34,356 bases of DNA, taken from NCBI GenBank assembly GCA_044236545.1, contig JBIIGI010000021.1:1-34356 (forward strand). The letters are read 5' to 3'. The notes below the pieces were generated by a model. The model saw only the letters and a program-made list of their open reading frames with translations, made no database searches and was not told where the DNA came from. A program made the translations under genes and the position numbers. Shown piece by piece: positions 1-8,074 of this stretch. This stretch comes from UBA6821 sp044236545 (GTDB lineage Bacteria; Verrucomicrobiota; Verrucomicrobiia; Chthoniobacterales; UBA6821). Every line of letters begins with the position of its first letter. The first letter of the stretch is position 1.

Positions 1-2
1 GG

Positions 3-704
3 GGAATGAGCGCCCTCGGTAAGGATCTCGCGACCGGTCTCCGCATCCTCACGGGATTCCGTGTCGGTGCGGTGGCCCATGATCGGGATGGTTGGCTTGT
101 ATCCCCCGCCGACTCAGCTTCCGGAGATCCTGTCAAGGCTCGCGCGCTCTTCTCGTCGGAACCGCTTCCCCAGTCCTTGGAATTGATCGGAAAGCACATC
201 CCCGATGAGGAGCGAAGGCTTCTTGGAAGGATCGCCTACGGCTCATGCCTGGCCGTGATGGCATTCTTCGAGGAGATGGCGGTTGTTCCCGAGTGGAAGG
301 GCATTCAAGTGAGAGATCCCGATTCGCCGCTCTCATGGATGGCATGGGACTCGTCCCGAAGAACTCCGGAAAGTCCCCGTGGATCCATGATCCTTCACGC
401 ATCCCCGGATTTCAGTGCACGTGAGGAACTCTCCGCGCAGGAGGGCAGGGAGGATGCCCGCCTGGAAATGCTCCGTGCTGCCGCGAGGATCGGGGGGGAG
501 TGGATGGGAAGCCCCACGCTCTCGGCCACTCATTTTTGGCGCTATGCCATTCCCCTGACAGGAGGGGCGGAGGGTGGTTTTCTGTGTTCATCAGGCGAGG
601 GCCGTCTCTACCTCATCGGGGATGGACTGCAAGGGGGACGCATTGAGGGAGCCTGGATCTCGGGATTTCAAGCGGCCCGCGATTATCTCGCAAAGTGCTC
701 CTGA
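3..704 (+). CDS. Renalase-like FAD-dependent amine oxidase/NAD(P)H oxidoreductase, C-terminal part (5' end outside window)
   Basis: The reading frame is open to the left window edge, so the protein is cut by the window and not by mutation. The visible 232+ residues match the middle and C-terminal part of bacterial renalase-like flavoproteins: a strand with HDRDGWLV, the ILHASPDFS stretch near residue 130, an FWRYAIPL strand near residue 180, and the final flavin-contacting helix with YLIGDGLQGGRIEGAWISG and an AA-rich helix. The N-terminal Rossmann GxGxxG that binds FAD must lie upstream. Such proteins oxidise reduced nicotinamides or related substrates in the cytoplasm; the substrate here cannot be told. 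It ends tail to tail with the next gene, 27 bases apart. The family assignment is fairly sure, the reaction is not. Confidence 0.75.
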   Translation, partial: GMSALGKDLATGLRILTGFRVGAVAHDRDGWLVSPADSASGDPVKARALFSSEPLPQSLELIGKHIPDEERRLLGRIAYGSCLAVMAFFEEMAVVPEWKGIQVRDPDSPLSWMAWDSSRRTPESPRGSMILHASPDFSAREELSAQEGREDARLEMLRAAARIGGEWMGSPTLSATHFWRYAIPLTGGAEGGFLCSSGEGRLYLIGDGLQGGRIEGAWISGFQAARDYLAKCS

Positions 705-731
705 GCTCGAGAGGCGCGAGGCTGCGTCCCT

Positions 732-1685
732 TCAGGAATTCAGGAACCGCTCCGGCACCCCGCAGGCCGCTCCCAAGATGCTTCCCACCACGGCGCCACG
801 GTGGCAGTTGTCACCGCCGACCATGGCGTTGGCGATGATTCCTGCCGAGAAGTCGCGATGGTATTTCCAGACGAGGTAGAGCGATGCCGGCATCGCATCG
901 GCAATGTAGCATGCGGGACTGAAGCGGGATCCAACGACATGCTCGTCCGGCTGATGCAGCCAGGAGTCCGATTTGTTTCCGGAGATCCAGTCCCCGGCTT
1001 CGCTGCGGATCGCCTCGTGTACAGATTGCCCGCCCGCCACACCCCAGAGAATCCTTGCAAGGGTATCGGCAGCGCGGAGGACATTGGAGTGAGCGTGCGT
1101 CAGGCCGACATGCTCCTTCACGATCATCCGTAATTCAGAACGCCCCGTTCCCTCGAGGGCCGCACAGAGGGCAGGCACGGTGGCAAGCCCCCCGATATGT
1201 TCATCGCTGATTCCACACTTTCTAGGTTTTTTCCCCTGAGCATACCGCGTGAAGAAGGCCCGGTGATACTCCTCCGCATAGGTGTCGCGATGCCACCCCG
1301 GCTCAAGCATTCTGGCAATGTACCGTTCGAGCCAAGCATCGGCGTCATAACCACCCCGTTCCTTCACAAAAGTGAACAGCTCCCGGGCGAGTCGGAAATT
1401 CAAGGTGTTCTCCCCAGCCTTGAGAAACTGATGATAGTGGATCCCCCGTTCTCCCCAGTAGCGCGCTTGGTCTCGGAGGATATCCCCTTTCTCGTTGAGC
1501 GCCCGATATTCGGAACGCCAAAGAATGCTTCCGGGGTGTGGATTCTTGGGCTCCATGAAGCGATCCACGGTACCATAGTCCCGTCGGAGTGCCGCCGTGT
1601 CGTAGTACCAATGGACAGGCATTGCCAAAGCATCGGCAACGAGAGATCCATGGTGGGCGTTGATCCATGGCGATGGGGCTTTCAT
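732..1685 (-). CDS. ADP-ribosylglycohydrolase-family protein (J1-crystallin-like subgroup)
   Basis: A protein of about 317 residues with the overall plan of ADP-ribosylglycohydrolases. The N-terminal GSLVADALAMPVHW stretch corresponds to the family motif around G-D-A-x-G-x-P, and the C-terminal GGDNCHRGAVVGSILGA corresponds to the usual GGDTDT-x-GA metal-binding loop. In this copy the second Asp of that loop is replaced (D-N-C-H), as I remember for jellyfish J1-crystallins and their bacterial relatives, so binuclear Mg-dependent hydrolase activity is doubtful. I chose ATG at 1685; a TTG nine codons upstream (1712) is possible, and no clear Shine-Dalgarno sequence decides. It follows lpxA on the same strand after about 285 bases, too far to assume one operon. 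Confidence 0.75.
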   Translation of the reverse strand: MKAPSPWINAHHGSLVADALAMPVHWYYDTAALRRDYGTVDRFMEPKNPHPGSILWRSEYRALNEKGDILRDQARYWGERGIHYHQFLKAGENTLNFRLARELFTFVKERGGYDADAWLERYIARMLEPGWHRDTYAEEYHRAFFTRYAQGKKPRKCGISDEHIGGLATVPALCAALEGTGRSELRMIVKEHVGLTHAHSNVLRAADTLARILWGVAGGQSVHEAIRSEAGDWISGNKSDSWLHQPDEHVVGSRFSPACYIADAMPASLYLVWKYHRDFSAGIIANAMVGGDNCHRGAVVGSILGAACGVPERFLNS

Positions 1686-1969
1686 CCGTAAAGATCGTGG
1701 GTCTGCGACCAACGGACATCAATCCATAAGAAAAAGTTCCAACTGTTTCCCTCCATGCTTGTTGCCCGGGAAGAGGGCTTTTTGCCGTTTGACACGCCTT
1801 GGTGGGGACAGCTTTCTGGGCAGGGATGATTTCGGGCCGTTCGCCCGCATGGTGTTCCAGAGATTCGTTGGATCAATGATGGCGGGAGGATGGGCATGCC
1901 TGCTCGTGAGGCCGGGGTAGTGGATCTCCCTCTCCCCCAGATCGCGAAGTTCCGGAATCCAGCGGTTCC

Positions 1970-2743
1970 CTAGCGGACGATTCCCCGTTCGCTCGAGGTG
2001 ATGAAGGAGACAAGGGCGCCGACGGTCCCGGAGTCCTGGAATTCCCCGCGGAGGAGTTCGAGGGCCTGAGCGGTGTTGCGGTTGCCTCGGTAGAGGATCC
2101 TGTAGGCCTCGCGGAGTTCGCGGATCGATTCGGGAGTGAATCCCCTGCGCTCAAGGCCCACCACGTTCACACCGCGCACCTCGGCCGGATTGCCGTCGGC
2201 GATCAGGAACGGGGGGACATCCTGGACGATCTTGGTGCAGCCGCCGACAATCGCATGGGCGCCGATGCGGCAGAACTGGTGGACGCCGCTGAGTCCTCCG
2301 ATGACGGCGTGGTCGCCCACCGTGACGTGGCCGGCGAGGGTTCCGTTGTTCGAGAAGATCACGTGATCGCCGACGATGCAGTCATGGGCGATGTGCGCGT
2401 AGGCCAGGAAGTTCCCGTGACTGCCGATGCGGGTCACCCCGTGGGGCGCGGTGGCGCGGTGGATGGTGACGAATTCCCGGAAGGTGTTCCCCTCGCCGAT
2501 CTCCAGATAGGTGGGCTCCGCCTCGTACTTGAGGTCCTGGGAGCGCTGGCCGACCGAGGAGTAGGGGTAGAATTCGTTGCCCGGGCCGATGCGTGTCGGC
2601 CCGGCAATGGTGACGTGATTGTGAAGCGTGCATCCCTCGCCGAGGGTGACGCCGGAGCCGATCACGCAGTAGGGGCCGATCCTAACCGAGGCGGCGATCT
2701 GCGCCGAGGGGTCGATGATCGCCGAGGGGTGGATGCGCTCCAT
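1970..2743 (-). CDS. lpxA: Acyl-ACP--UDP-N-acetylglucosamine O-acyltransferase
   Basis: LpxA catalyses the first step of lipid A synthesis, transferring a 3-hydroxyacyl chain from ACP to UDP-GlcNAc in the cytoplasm. The protein begins MERIHPSAIIDPSAQI and has the left-handed beta-helix hexapeptide repeats over roughly residues 1-190 (IGPYCVIGSG, IGPGNEFYP, VGDHAVIGG). The catalytic His lies in AYAHIAHDC, and NNGTLAGHV and SGVHQFCRIG are typical for LpxA. The C-terminal helical part is also present. At 257 residues it is close to the E. coli length. I use the ATG at 2743, not an upstream in-frame extension that would run into lpxC. It starts 8 bases after the lpxC-fabZ stop, so it is co-transcribed and probably translationally coupled; the gap is pyrimidine-rich and shows no Shine-Dalgarno sequence. 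Confidence 0.95.
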   Translation of the reverse strand: MERIHPSAIIDPSAQIAASVRIGPYCVIGSGVTLGEGCTLHNHVTIAGPTRIGPGNEFYPYSSVGQRSQDLKYEAEPTYLEIGEGNTFREFVTIHRATAPHGVTRIGSHGNFLAYAHIAHDCIVGDHVIFSNNGTLAGHVTVGDHAVIGGLSGVHQFCRIGAHAIVGGCTKIVQDVPPFLIADGNPAEVRGVNVVGLERRGFTPESIRELREAYRILYRGNRNTAQALELLRGEFQDSGTVGALVSFITSSERGIVR

Positions 2744-2751
2744 CGGGGGGA

Positions 2752-4056
2752 TTACTTGTTGATGATGCCGAAGAGCAGGACTCCCTCGGAGACCACGTCG
2801 CCGTTGACCACGCACTTGCAGGTGGCCTTGCCGAGGTTCTTGCGCGCCTTGAGCATCTCGACATGGATGAAGAGCGTGTCGCCGGGGAAGACCGGCTTGC
2901 GGAACTTCACCTCGTCGGCGCTCATGAAGTAGCCGATCTTTCCGCTGTTCTCCGACTTGCGCATCATCACGATGGAGGCGACTTGGGCCATCGCCTCGAC
3001 CTGCAGGACGCCCGGCATCACGGGGTGGCCTGGGAAGTGTCCCTGGAAGAAGGGTTCGTTGATCGTGACGCTCTTGACGCCGACCGCCTTGGTTTCGCCG
3101 TCGAACTCCACGACACGGTCGACCATCAGGAAGGGGTAGCGGTGGGGCAGGACACGCATCACCTCGTTGATGTCCATGACGGGCGCGGCCGATGTGACCG
3201 GGGTGGGGGCCATGGCGAGCAGGTCGCTGTGGCGCTTGGCGACGGCTCGGGCTAGCTCGGTGTTGGGGCCGTGGCCGGGCTTCACGGCGACGATGTGGCC
3301 GCGGAGCGGGCGGCCTGCCAGGGCGAGGTCGCCGATGATGTCGAGGATCTTGTGGCGCACGAACTCGTCGGCGAAGCGGAGGGGCTCCTTGCTCAGGACG
3401 GAATCGCCGCGGATAACCAGCGCGTTCTCGAGGCTACCCCCCTTGATGAGACCCTTTTCCATGAGGTGCTTCACGTCCTCGTAGTGGACGAAGGTGCGGG
3501 CCGGGGCGATCTCCGTGGCATAGACCTCGGGGGTGATCTCCAGGGAGAGATACTGGGTGAAGCGGCCGTCGTGATTCGCCTGGGTGCAGGAGATGCGGAG
3601 GCCGTTGTGGGGGAAGACGGACATGATCGATCCGCCGGCGGTTTCCAGATGGATCGGTTCCCCCGGCTCGAAGGGCGAGCGGGCCTCCTCCTGGTCGACG
3701 ATGCCGGCTTCCCGGATCAGGGCCACGTAGGGGGCTGCGCTCCCGTCCCCGATGGGGGGCTCGTTGGCATCCATCTCGATGAGGGCGTTGTCGACCTGAA
3801 GCCCGGCAAGGGCCGAGAGGATGTGCTCGACGGTCTGGATCTTGGCATTCCCCTCCACGAGGGTGGTCGCGCGCTCGACGGTCTTCACATGGCCGACCAG
3901 GGCGTCGATGACCGGCTCGTCGGGCAGGTCCATGCGCCGGAACTTGTATCCGTGGCCCGCGGGGGCAGGGTGGAGGGTGATGGTGACCTTGCCGCCGTTA
4001 TGAAGGGCGCTACCGGTCAGGCTGACCGATTTGGCTAGGGTGCGCTGGTGTTCCAT
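2752..4056 (-). CDS. lpxC/fabZ: Bifunctional UDP-3-O-acyl-N-acetylglucosamine deacetylase / 3-hydroxyacyl-ACP dehydratase (LpxC-FabZ fusion)
   Basis: Residues 1 to about 280 are LpxC, the committed deacetylase of lipid A synthesis. Its zinc ligands are visible as TVEH (His78) and H235-KIL-D239, and the catalytic His262 in KPGHGPN. After a short Ala/Pro linker, residues 294-434 are FabZ, which dehydrates 3-hydroxyacyl-ACP: PHRYPFLMVDRV, the catalytic His340 in GHFPGHPVMPG and Glu354 in LQVEAMAQ. Both active sites look intact. The fusion links the enzymes competing for 3-hydroxyacyl chains, and is a known arrangement in several phyla including Bacteroidota. It sits 19 bases after lolD and 8 before lpxA, giving one minus-strand envelope operon. 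Start is ATG at 4056. Confidence 0.96.
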   Translation of the reverse strand: MEHQRTLAKSVSLTGSALHNGGKVTITLHPAPAGHGYKFRRMDLPDEPVIDALVGHVKTVERATTLVEGNAKIQTVEHILSALAGLQVDNALIEMDANEPPIGDGSAAPYVALIREAGIVDQEEARSPFEPGEPIHLETAGGSIMSVFPHNGLRISCTQANHDGRFTQYLSLEITPEVYATEIAPARTFVHYEDVKHLMEKGLIKGGSLENALVIRGDSVLSKEPLRFADEFVRHKILDIIGDLALAGRPLRGHIVAVKPGHGPNTELARAVAKRHSDLLAMAPTPVTSAAPVMDINEVMRVLPHRYPFLMVDRVVEFDGETKAVGVKSVTINEPFFQGHFPGHPVMPGVLQVEAMAQVASIVMMRKSENSGKIGYFMSADEVKFRKPVFPGDTLFIHVEMLKARKNLGKATCKCVVNGDVVSEGVLLFGIINK

Positions 4057-4075
4057 GGAAATGGGATCTGTTGTT

Positions 4076-4753
4076 TCAGTGGGAGTCGGAGGGATCGGGC
4101 GCGATGCGCCCGTCCAGCATCCTGATGCGCCGGTCGGCCAGGGCCGCCACGGAATCGCTATGGGTTACCATAATGACCGTGGCGGTCCGTCGGGAAGCAA
4201 TCTTTGCCATCACCTCGAGGACCTGGGAGGCATTCCCGCTGTCGAGGTTGCCGGTCGGTTCGTCGGCCAAAAGGAGGGAGGGGCCGTGGACGAGTCCGCG
4301 GGCGATGGCTACGCGCTGCATCTCGCCGCCGCTGAGTTGGTGGGGGAAGTGGGTTGACCGACGGGCCATCCCGACCTGATCGAGCATTTCCAGGGCCTTG
4401 GCGCGGGCCTCCCGGGCATCATCGCCCCGGAGGAGAAGGGGAAGCTCCACATTCTCCACAACCGACATGGAGGGGAGGAGGTTGAAGAACTGGAAGACGA
4501 TGCCCAGCTTCAGTCGCCGGTAGAGGGTCAGTTCCCTGTCATCGGCCCTCTCGAGATGGACCCCGTCGACCACCACCTCGCCGGAGGTTGGGTGGTCGAG
4601 TCCCCCGAGGAGATTGAGCAGGGTGCTCTTTCCCGAACCCGATGGGCCGGTGATGGCGATGAACTCCCCGCGGCCGATCTCCAGGGAGACCGAGTCCAGG
4701 GCGAGCACCGGGGGGGTGCCGTAGGAGCGGGAGGCTTTGACGATTCGGATCAT
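4076..4753 (-). CDS. lolD: ABC transporter ATP-binding protein, LolD/MacB type
   Basis: An ATPase subunit of about 225 residues of the type that drives lipoprotein release from the inner membrane (LolCDE) or MacB-like export. It has Walker A GPSGSGKST, Q-loop FQFFNLLPSMSV, signature LSGGEMQRVAIARGL, Walker B LLLADEPTGNLDS and the H-loop VTHS. The LLP-S-SVVENVELPLL region is typical of the LolD/FtsE/MacB class. No permease gene is next to it, so LolD is chosen mainly because the following genes are lpxC-fabZ and lpxA. ATG at 4753 is preferred; a GTG three codons upstream (4762) is possible. Its 5' end is head to head with, and almost touching, the pseudouridine synthase gene. Confidence 0.82.
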   Translation of the reverse strand: MIRIVKASRSYGTPPVLALDSVSLEIGRGEFIAITGPSGSGKSTLLNLLGGLDHPTSGEVVVDGVHLERADDRELTLYRRLKLGIVFQFFNLLPSMSVVENVELPLLLRGDDAREARAKALEMLDQVGMARRSTHFPHQLSGGEMQRVAIARGLVHGPSLLLADEPTGNLDSGNASQVLEVMAKIASRRTATVIMVTHSDSVAALADRRIRMLDGRIAPDPSDSH

Positions 4754-4778
4754 GGCGTTCACAAATGAACCGCTCCCG

Positions 4779-5549
4779 ATGTCTGATCAAGCTCCCTTCC
4801 AAGTTCCCCCTAGGGAAGCCTTCCGTATTCTCGGGGAGACGCCCGATCTCATCGCCGTCGAGAAGCCCCCGTTTCTGCTCGTTCACCCGACCAAACCGGG
4901 AGGCCCTGTCACGCTCTGGGACAGGTTGCGCGAACTGCTGGCCTACGAGATCGCGGGCGGGGGTCAGGTCTCGCTGATCAACCGTCTCGACCGTGAAACA
5001 AGCGGCATCGTGCTGGTGGCCAAGAATGCCGCCGCTGCCCGCGCCTGCACCATGGCGATGGCTCGCGGTCAGATCTCCAAGGAATATCTAGCGATCGTCA
5101 TCGGATGGCCGGAGGAGGAAAGGTGGTCGGTCACCGAGCCGATCCTCAGGCTGGGTGAGGTGGGGCAATCCCGGATCTGGCTAAAAAGGACGGTTCATCC
5201 TGATGGTTCCCCCGCCCAGACCGACTTTTCCGTGCTCAAGCGGGTCACCCATCCCAAGCACGGTCCCTTGTCCCTGATCCACTGCATCCCCCTGACCGGG
5301 CGCACCCATCAGATCCGCGTCCATCTTGCCCACTCGGGGCATCCGGTCGTGGGGGACAAGATCTACGGTCCCTCCGAGGAGTGCTACCTGGAGTTCATCG
5401 AGACCGGTTTCAGCGATCGTCTGCACGAGAAGCTCTGGTGGCCGCGCCACGCCCTGCACTCCTCCTCCCTCACCGTGACCCTCGACGGGGAGGCCCACTC
5501 CTGGAAGTCACCCCTGCCGGAGGATTTGCAGAGGCTATTAGACTGTTAG
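4779..5549 (+). CDS. RluA-family RNA pseudouridine synthase
   Basis: Converts specific uridines in rRNA or tRNA to pseudouridine. The catalytic Asp lies in the family motif INRLDRETSGIVLVAK. Other landmarks are LVHPTKPGG upstream, the KEYLAIV strand, and LTGRTHQIRVHLAHSGHPVVGD with the RTHQIR signature. No N-terminal S4 domain is present, so it resembles the shorter RluA/RluC-like or plant-like enzymes, and the target uridine cannot be predicted. ATG at 4779 gives 257 residues; ATG at 4752 would overlap the divergent lolD start by two bases. Neither has a convincing Shine-Dalgarno sequence. It is divergent from the lolD-lpx operon, so the two promoters must overlap the opposite coding regions. 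Confidence 0.9.
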   Translation: MSDQAPFQVPPREAFRILGETPDLIAVEKPPFLLVHPTKPGGPVTLWDRLRELLAYEIAGGGQVSLINRLDRETSGIVLVAKNAAAARACTMAMARGQISKEYLAIVIGWPEEERWSVTEPILRLGEVGQSRIWLKRTVHPDGSPAQTDFSVLKRVTHPKHGPLSLIHCIPLTGRTHQIRVHLAHSGHPVVGDKIYGPSEECYLEFIETGFSDRLHEKLWWPRHALHSSSLTVTLDGEAHSWKSPLPEDLQRLLDC

Positions 5550-5567
5550 GGCTGTTAGATTGTTAGG
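5535..5567 (-). repeat. Short degenerate intergenic repeat (CTAACAG/CTAAAC family), copy A
   Basis: Read on the minus strand this stretch is a run of near-heptamers (CCTAACA, TCTAACAG, CCTAACAG, TCTAATAG) overlapping the last codons and stop of the pseudouridine synthase gene. The same units recur near 6043, 19069, 19217, 22843, 30764 and 32046. Confidence 0.6.
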
Positions 5568-6079
5568 CTGGGGATCGAAGAATTGGCTCCTCGCTGTTTT
5601 CAGTAGGTAAAGAAGGAAGACAGGGGAAAATCTGGAACTCAAGAACTCAGGAAAAGAAACGGAGGGAAGTAGGATTTGTACCACCGAGGACCACCGAGTG
5701 GTTGGAGGCACGGCTTAGCCTGCGCGGTAACACAGCCTGTCAGGGCGATTTGAGCGGGAGCGCGCGAGGCAATCAGCCGAGGCCCATCCAAGGATCTGAA
5801 AAAGAAAGGGACCTAATGGAGGTCAGGGAATGGCATTCCAGATCCTTCCAGACCGAGTCCATGATTCCTCCGCCCCGATCTCCTCTGCATTTCGTGAATT
5901 TTCCATCTACTCTCTTCTTGATTTCCTGAGTTCCAGATTATTCACCTCTCTCCTCGGATCCCTCTGGGGTCAAAGGGCACCCACTCAAAATAGCGAAGAA
6001 CCGAAGAATTTTAGAGGGTGGGGAATGGATCCGGATTCTCCTGCTAAAAGCCTAAAGCCTAAATCGCTACAGCCTCCCC
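5568..6079. repeat. Repeat-rich gap without a gene
   Basis: No convincing coding frame is seen. The stretch holds short repeats. ACCACCGAGG is followed directly by ACCACCGAG near 5681-5699. A unit TCTGGAACTCA..GGAAA near 5630-5658 recurs as an inverted copy near 5922-5940, so the two flank about 260 bases. Another CTAAA-type run lies near 6043-6075, before the stop of the convergent repair gene. A related AACTCAGGAAAA unit also occurs near 30610. The gap separates the convergent pseudouridine synthase and alkyltransferase genes, so it may also carry transcription ends, but I see no classical hairpin with a T-run. Confidence 0.5.
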
Positions 6080-6634
6080 TCAGAACGGCATCTCCAGCGG
6101 ATCGCGGCGTGAAAGTTCCCAAGCCAGGAGATCCCTTTTGCGGGTGATTCCCCAGCGGTAGCCCGTGAGTTTTCCCCCCGACTTGCCTCCTGAGACGACC
6201 CGGTGGCACGGGATCAGCAGGGCGATCCGGTTGGCTCCCGCCGCGCGACCCACCGCGCGTGCGGCTCCGGGACGACCGATCGCCCGGGCGACCTCGCCGT
6301 AGGTCAGCGTCGCGCCCGTGGAGGTGCCGCGCAGAAACTCCCAGACCGTCAACTGGAAGGGGGTTCCGACCGCCATCACGGGAATCTCGTGCGGGTGGGT
6401 GAAGGCACGGGCCGCCAGGTCCGCGGTCCGCGGATCGTGCCGCAGTAACGCATGCGGCCACTCCGAGTGAAGCAGGGCGGGCTCCCCCTCCCTGTGTCCT
6501 GTGAAGCGAAGTGCTAGGAGGTGGGTGGCTGATGCGAGGGCGACGCAGTCCCCGAAGGGCGAGGTGAAGAATCCGTAACCCAGTTCCCCCGGTTCCCTCA
6601 CCCGGACATCGTGGGGGGCGAGCCAGAGATCCAT
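6080..6634 (-). CDS. ogt: Methylated-DNA--[protein]-cysteine S-methyltransferase
   Basis: A suicide repair protein that removes methyl groups from O6-methylguanine (and O4-methylthymine) in DNA by transfer to its own cysteine. The acceptor is in the IPCHRVV motif near residue 143, preceded by the winged-helix region FQLTVWEFLRGTSTGATLTYGEVA and ARAVGRAAGANRIA with the DNA-binding Arg finger. The C-terminal G-G-x-x-G-YRWGI loop is also typical. At 184 residues it has the usual Ogt/Ada C-terminal length with a diverged N-terminal domain. The start ATG at 6634 lies 25 bases after the stop of the upstream SOUL gene on the same strand, so it is probably the last gene of a short operon. Confidence 0.93.
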   Translation of the reverse strand: MDLWLAPHDVRVREPGELGYGFFTSPFGDCVALASATHLLALRFTGHREGEPALLHSEWPHALLRHDPRTADLAARAFTHPHEIPVMAVGTPFQLTVWEFLRGTSTGATLTYGEVARAIGRPGAARAVGRAAGANRIALLIPCHRVVSGGKSGGKLTGYRWGITRKRDLLAWELSRRDPLEMPF

Positions 6635-6659
6635 CGCCGAATCCGCGATGCGCCCGGGA

Positions 6660-7250
6660 TCAGTGACCGGCCGGGGCCAGGCGGATCAGCACCTCGTTGC
6701 GGCGCATGAATCCGGGGGTCCAGGGGGGATTGTAGTAGGCGAAGAGCGGCGTTCCGAGCACCGCCAGTTTGCGGGCCTCCGCCCACGCGAGCAGTTTGCC
6801 GGCCGCCTCCCCGCTTTGGGCCGGATTGCCCGAGCCGGAAAAGCGGTAGGCCGCGAAGCGGGCGGGGGGCCTTGTGCTCAGGGTGACATCGGGACTAGAG
6901 GGGGATGGGACCCCGCGTGCAACCACGGCCTTGGGAACCACGAAGCTCATCGCGCCGGACTCCGTGCCGGTCATCAGCACCGGTGTGGTCATGGCGATCT
7001 TCTCGGAGCGGTCGTTCCGGCCCTGGATGAAACGGAAGAGCTTCATGAAGGATCCATCCGCCCCGCGTTTCTGCATCGCGGTGGAGGCCAGCGTCATCTC
7101 CGGGTAGTCCCGGATCTCGAAGGCACCCGCCGACTCGACGACCTTGTAGGCGGGTGATTCATACTTCTCCCTGGCGCAGGCGGGGAGAAGCGAGGTGATC
7201 AGGGTGATCAGAATTCCGAATTTCAGCGGGGAGGGAACGGGGGAGTCCAT
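6660..7250 (-). CDS. SOUL-family heme-binding-like lipoprotein
   Basis: An exported protein of 196 residues. A hydrophobic segment (FGILITLITSLLPAC) ends in a lipobox-like Cys25, which suggests a lipoprotein. The rest matches the SOUL/HEBP family: YESPAYKVVESAGAFEIRDYPEM, FMKLFRFIQGRN, KIAMTTPVLM, and the late AYYNPPWTPGFMRRNEVLI. Animal members bind heme or tetrapyrroles; the bacterial role is not settled, and I see no proven heme ligand here. The first 28 bases overlap the end of the upstream unknown gene in another frame, so translation of the two is probably coupled. Confidence 0.85.
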   Translation of the reverse strand: MDSPVPSPLKFGILITLITSLLPACAREKYESPAYKVVESAGAFEIRDYPEMTLASTAMQKRGADGSFMKLFRFIQGRNDRSEKIAMTTPVLMTGTESGAMSFVVPKAVVARGVPSPSSPDVTLSTRPPARFAAYRFSGSGNPAQSGEAAGKLLAWAEARKLAVLGTPLFAYYNPPWTPGFMRRNEVLIRLAPAGH

Positions 7251-8023
7251 GACTCACCATGGCGGGAGGGGGGCTCCGCCGTCAAATGATCAATGTCATC
7301 GGCGGGCTTTGTCACCGCGAGATCTTCCCCGGCGACGGCCGACTGGAAGCTCCCCATGTGGAACATCTCCGTGACCCCCGAGGCACTCAATGTCATCCAG
7401 AGGGGATCCTCCGCGCGGAGTTCGCTTTTGAGCCAGACCACGCGGGATCCCACGACGAGGAAAGCGCAATCAACCATGCCAAGCCGGCTCCAGGCGCGTT
7501 CCTCGACGCCAATGACCTGCGACATGCCGATCTCCGTCTCCCGGGAGCTCCCATGCAGGGCCCCGGTGAAGGCCGTCATCATCGTCGTGAAGCCGTGCCC
7601 GAAGCGCGGGTCAAAGGACTCCTGACGTCCCTGTTCACGCGACTCGATGCCGGAGGGGGAGGGGAAGGCGAAGTATGCGATCCCGGATTCATAGCGCCCT
7701 CTCCCCATGGGCCTCATGAAGGGGGCCGGCATCATGATCCCGGTGAAGCCGTGAGCGAGATAACGGGGCAGGGCGTGGGCGATGAGGGCCGAATCAGCCT
7801 CCATGTTGGCAAGGCAGTCCTGCTCGCCGCTGTCCGGAGCCAGTTGCACGACGGCCTGGAGCTCCCTCTCCCCGCACTTCATGACGATGCCGTAATCGGC
7901 GCCCCGGTAAGGGTGCGGGAAACGAAAGGCCCCGTACGGCAGAAGGGAGCGGATCGCCCTCAGGATCCCGGACGTCGGTTGACGGACCGTGAGCGGGCCT
8001 TGGAGTGTGTGGATCGTCCGCAT
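7223..8023 (-). CDS. Protein of unknown function, 266 residues
   Basis: I do not recognise the family. It has no signal peptide or membrane segment. Its middle is rich in Gly, Met and aromatic residues (FTGIMMPAPFMRPMGRGRYESG), followed by GHGFTTMMTAFTGALHG. A C-terminal region with WLKSELRAEDPLWM and GVTEMFHMGSF ends in a Pro-rich tail. Base composition is like the neighbours. It lies 98 bases after ppsA on the same strand and overlaps the SOUL gene by 28 bases. The tail encoded in the overlap may have arisen by loss of an earlier stop codon. The assignment as a real gene rests on the long open frame in this strand and the operon-like packing. Confidence 0.65.
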   Translation of the reverse strand: MRTIHTLQGPLTVRQPTSGILRAIRSLLPYGAFRFPHPYRGADYGIVMKCGERELQAVVQLAPDSGEQDCLANMEADSALIAHALPRYLAHGFTGIMMPAPFMRPMGRGRYESGIAYFAFPSPSGIESREQGRQESFDPRFGHGFTTMMTAFTGALHGSSRETEIGMSQVIGVEERAWSRLGMVDCAFLVVGSRVVWLKSELRAEDPLWMTLSASGVTEMFHMGSFQSAVAGEDLAVTKPADDIDHLTAEPPSRHGESWTPPFPPR

Positions 8024-8074
8024 CGGGGGGATTGGCGATCACGGACACTACAGATCCCGCGATGGATCAGATAA

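Noticed and set aside
3..704. Possible pseudogene lacking the FAD-binding N-terminus
   Set aside because: The frame is open to the window edge, so the missing part is outside the window.
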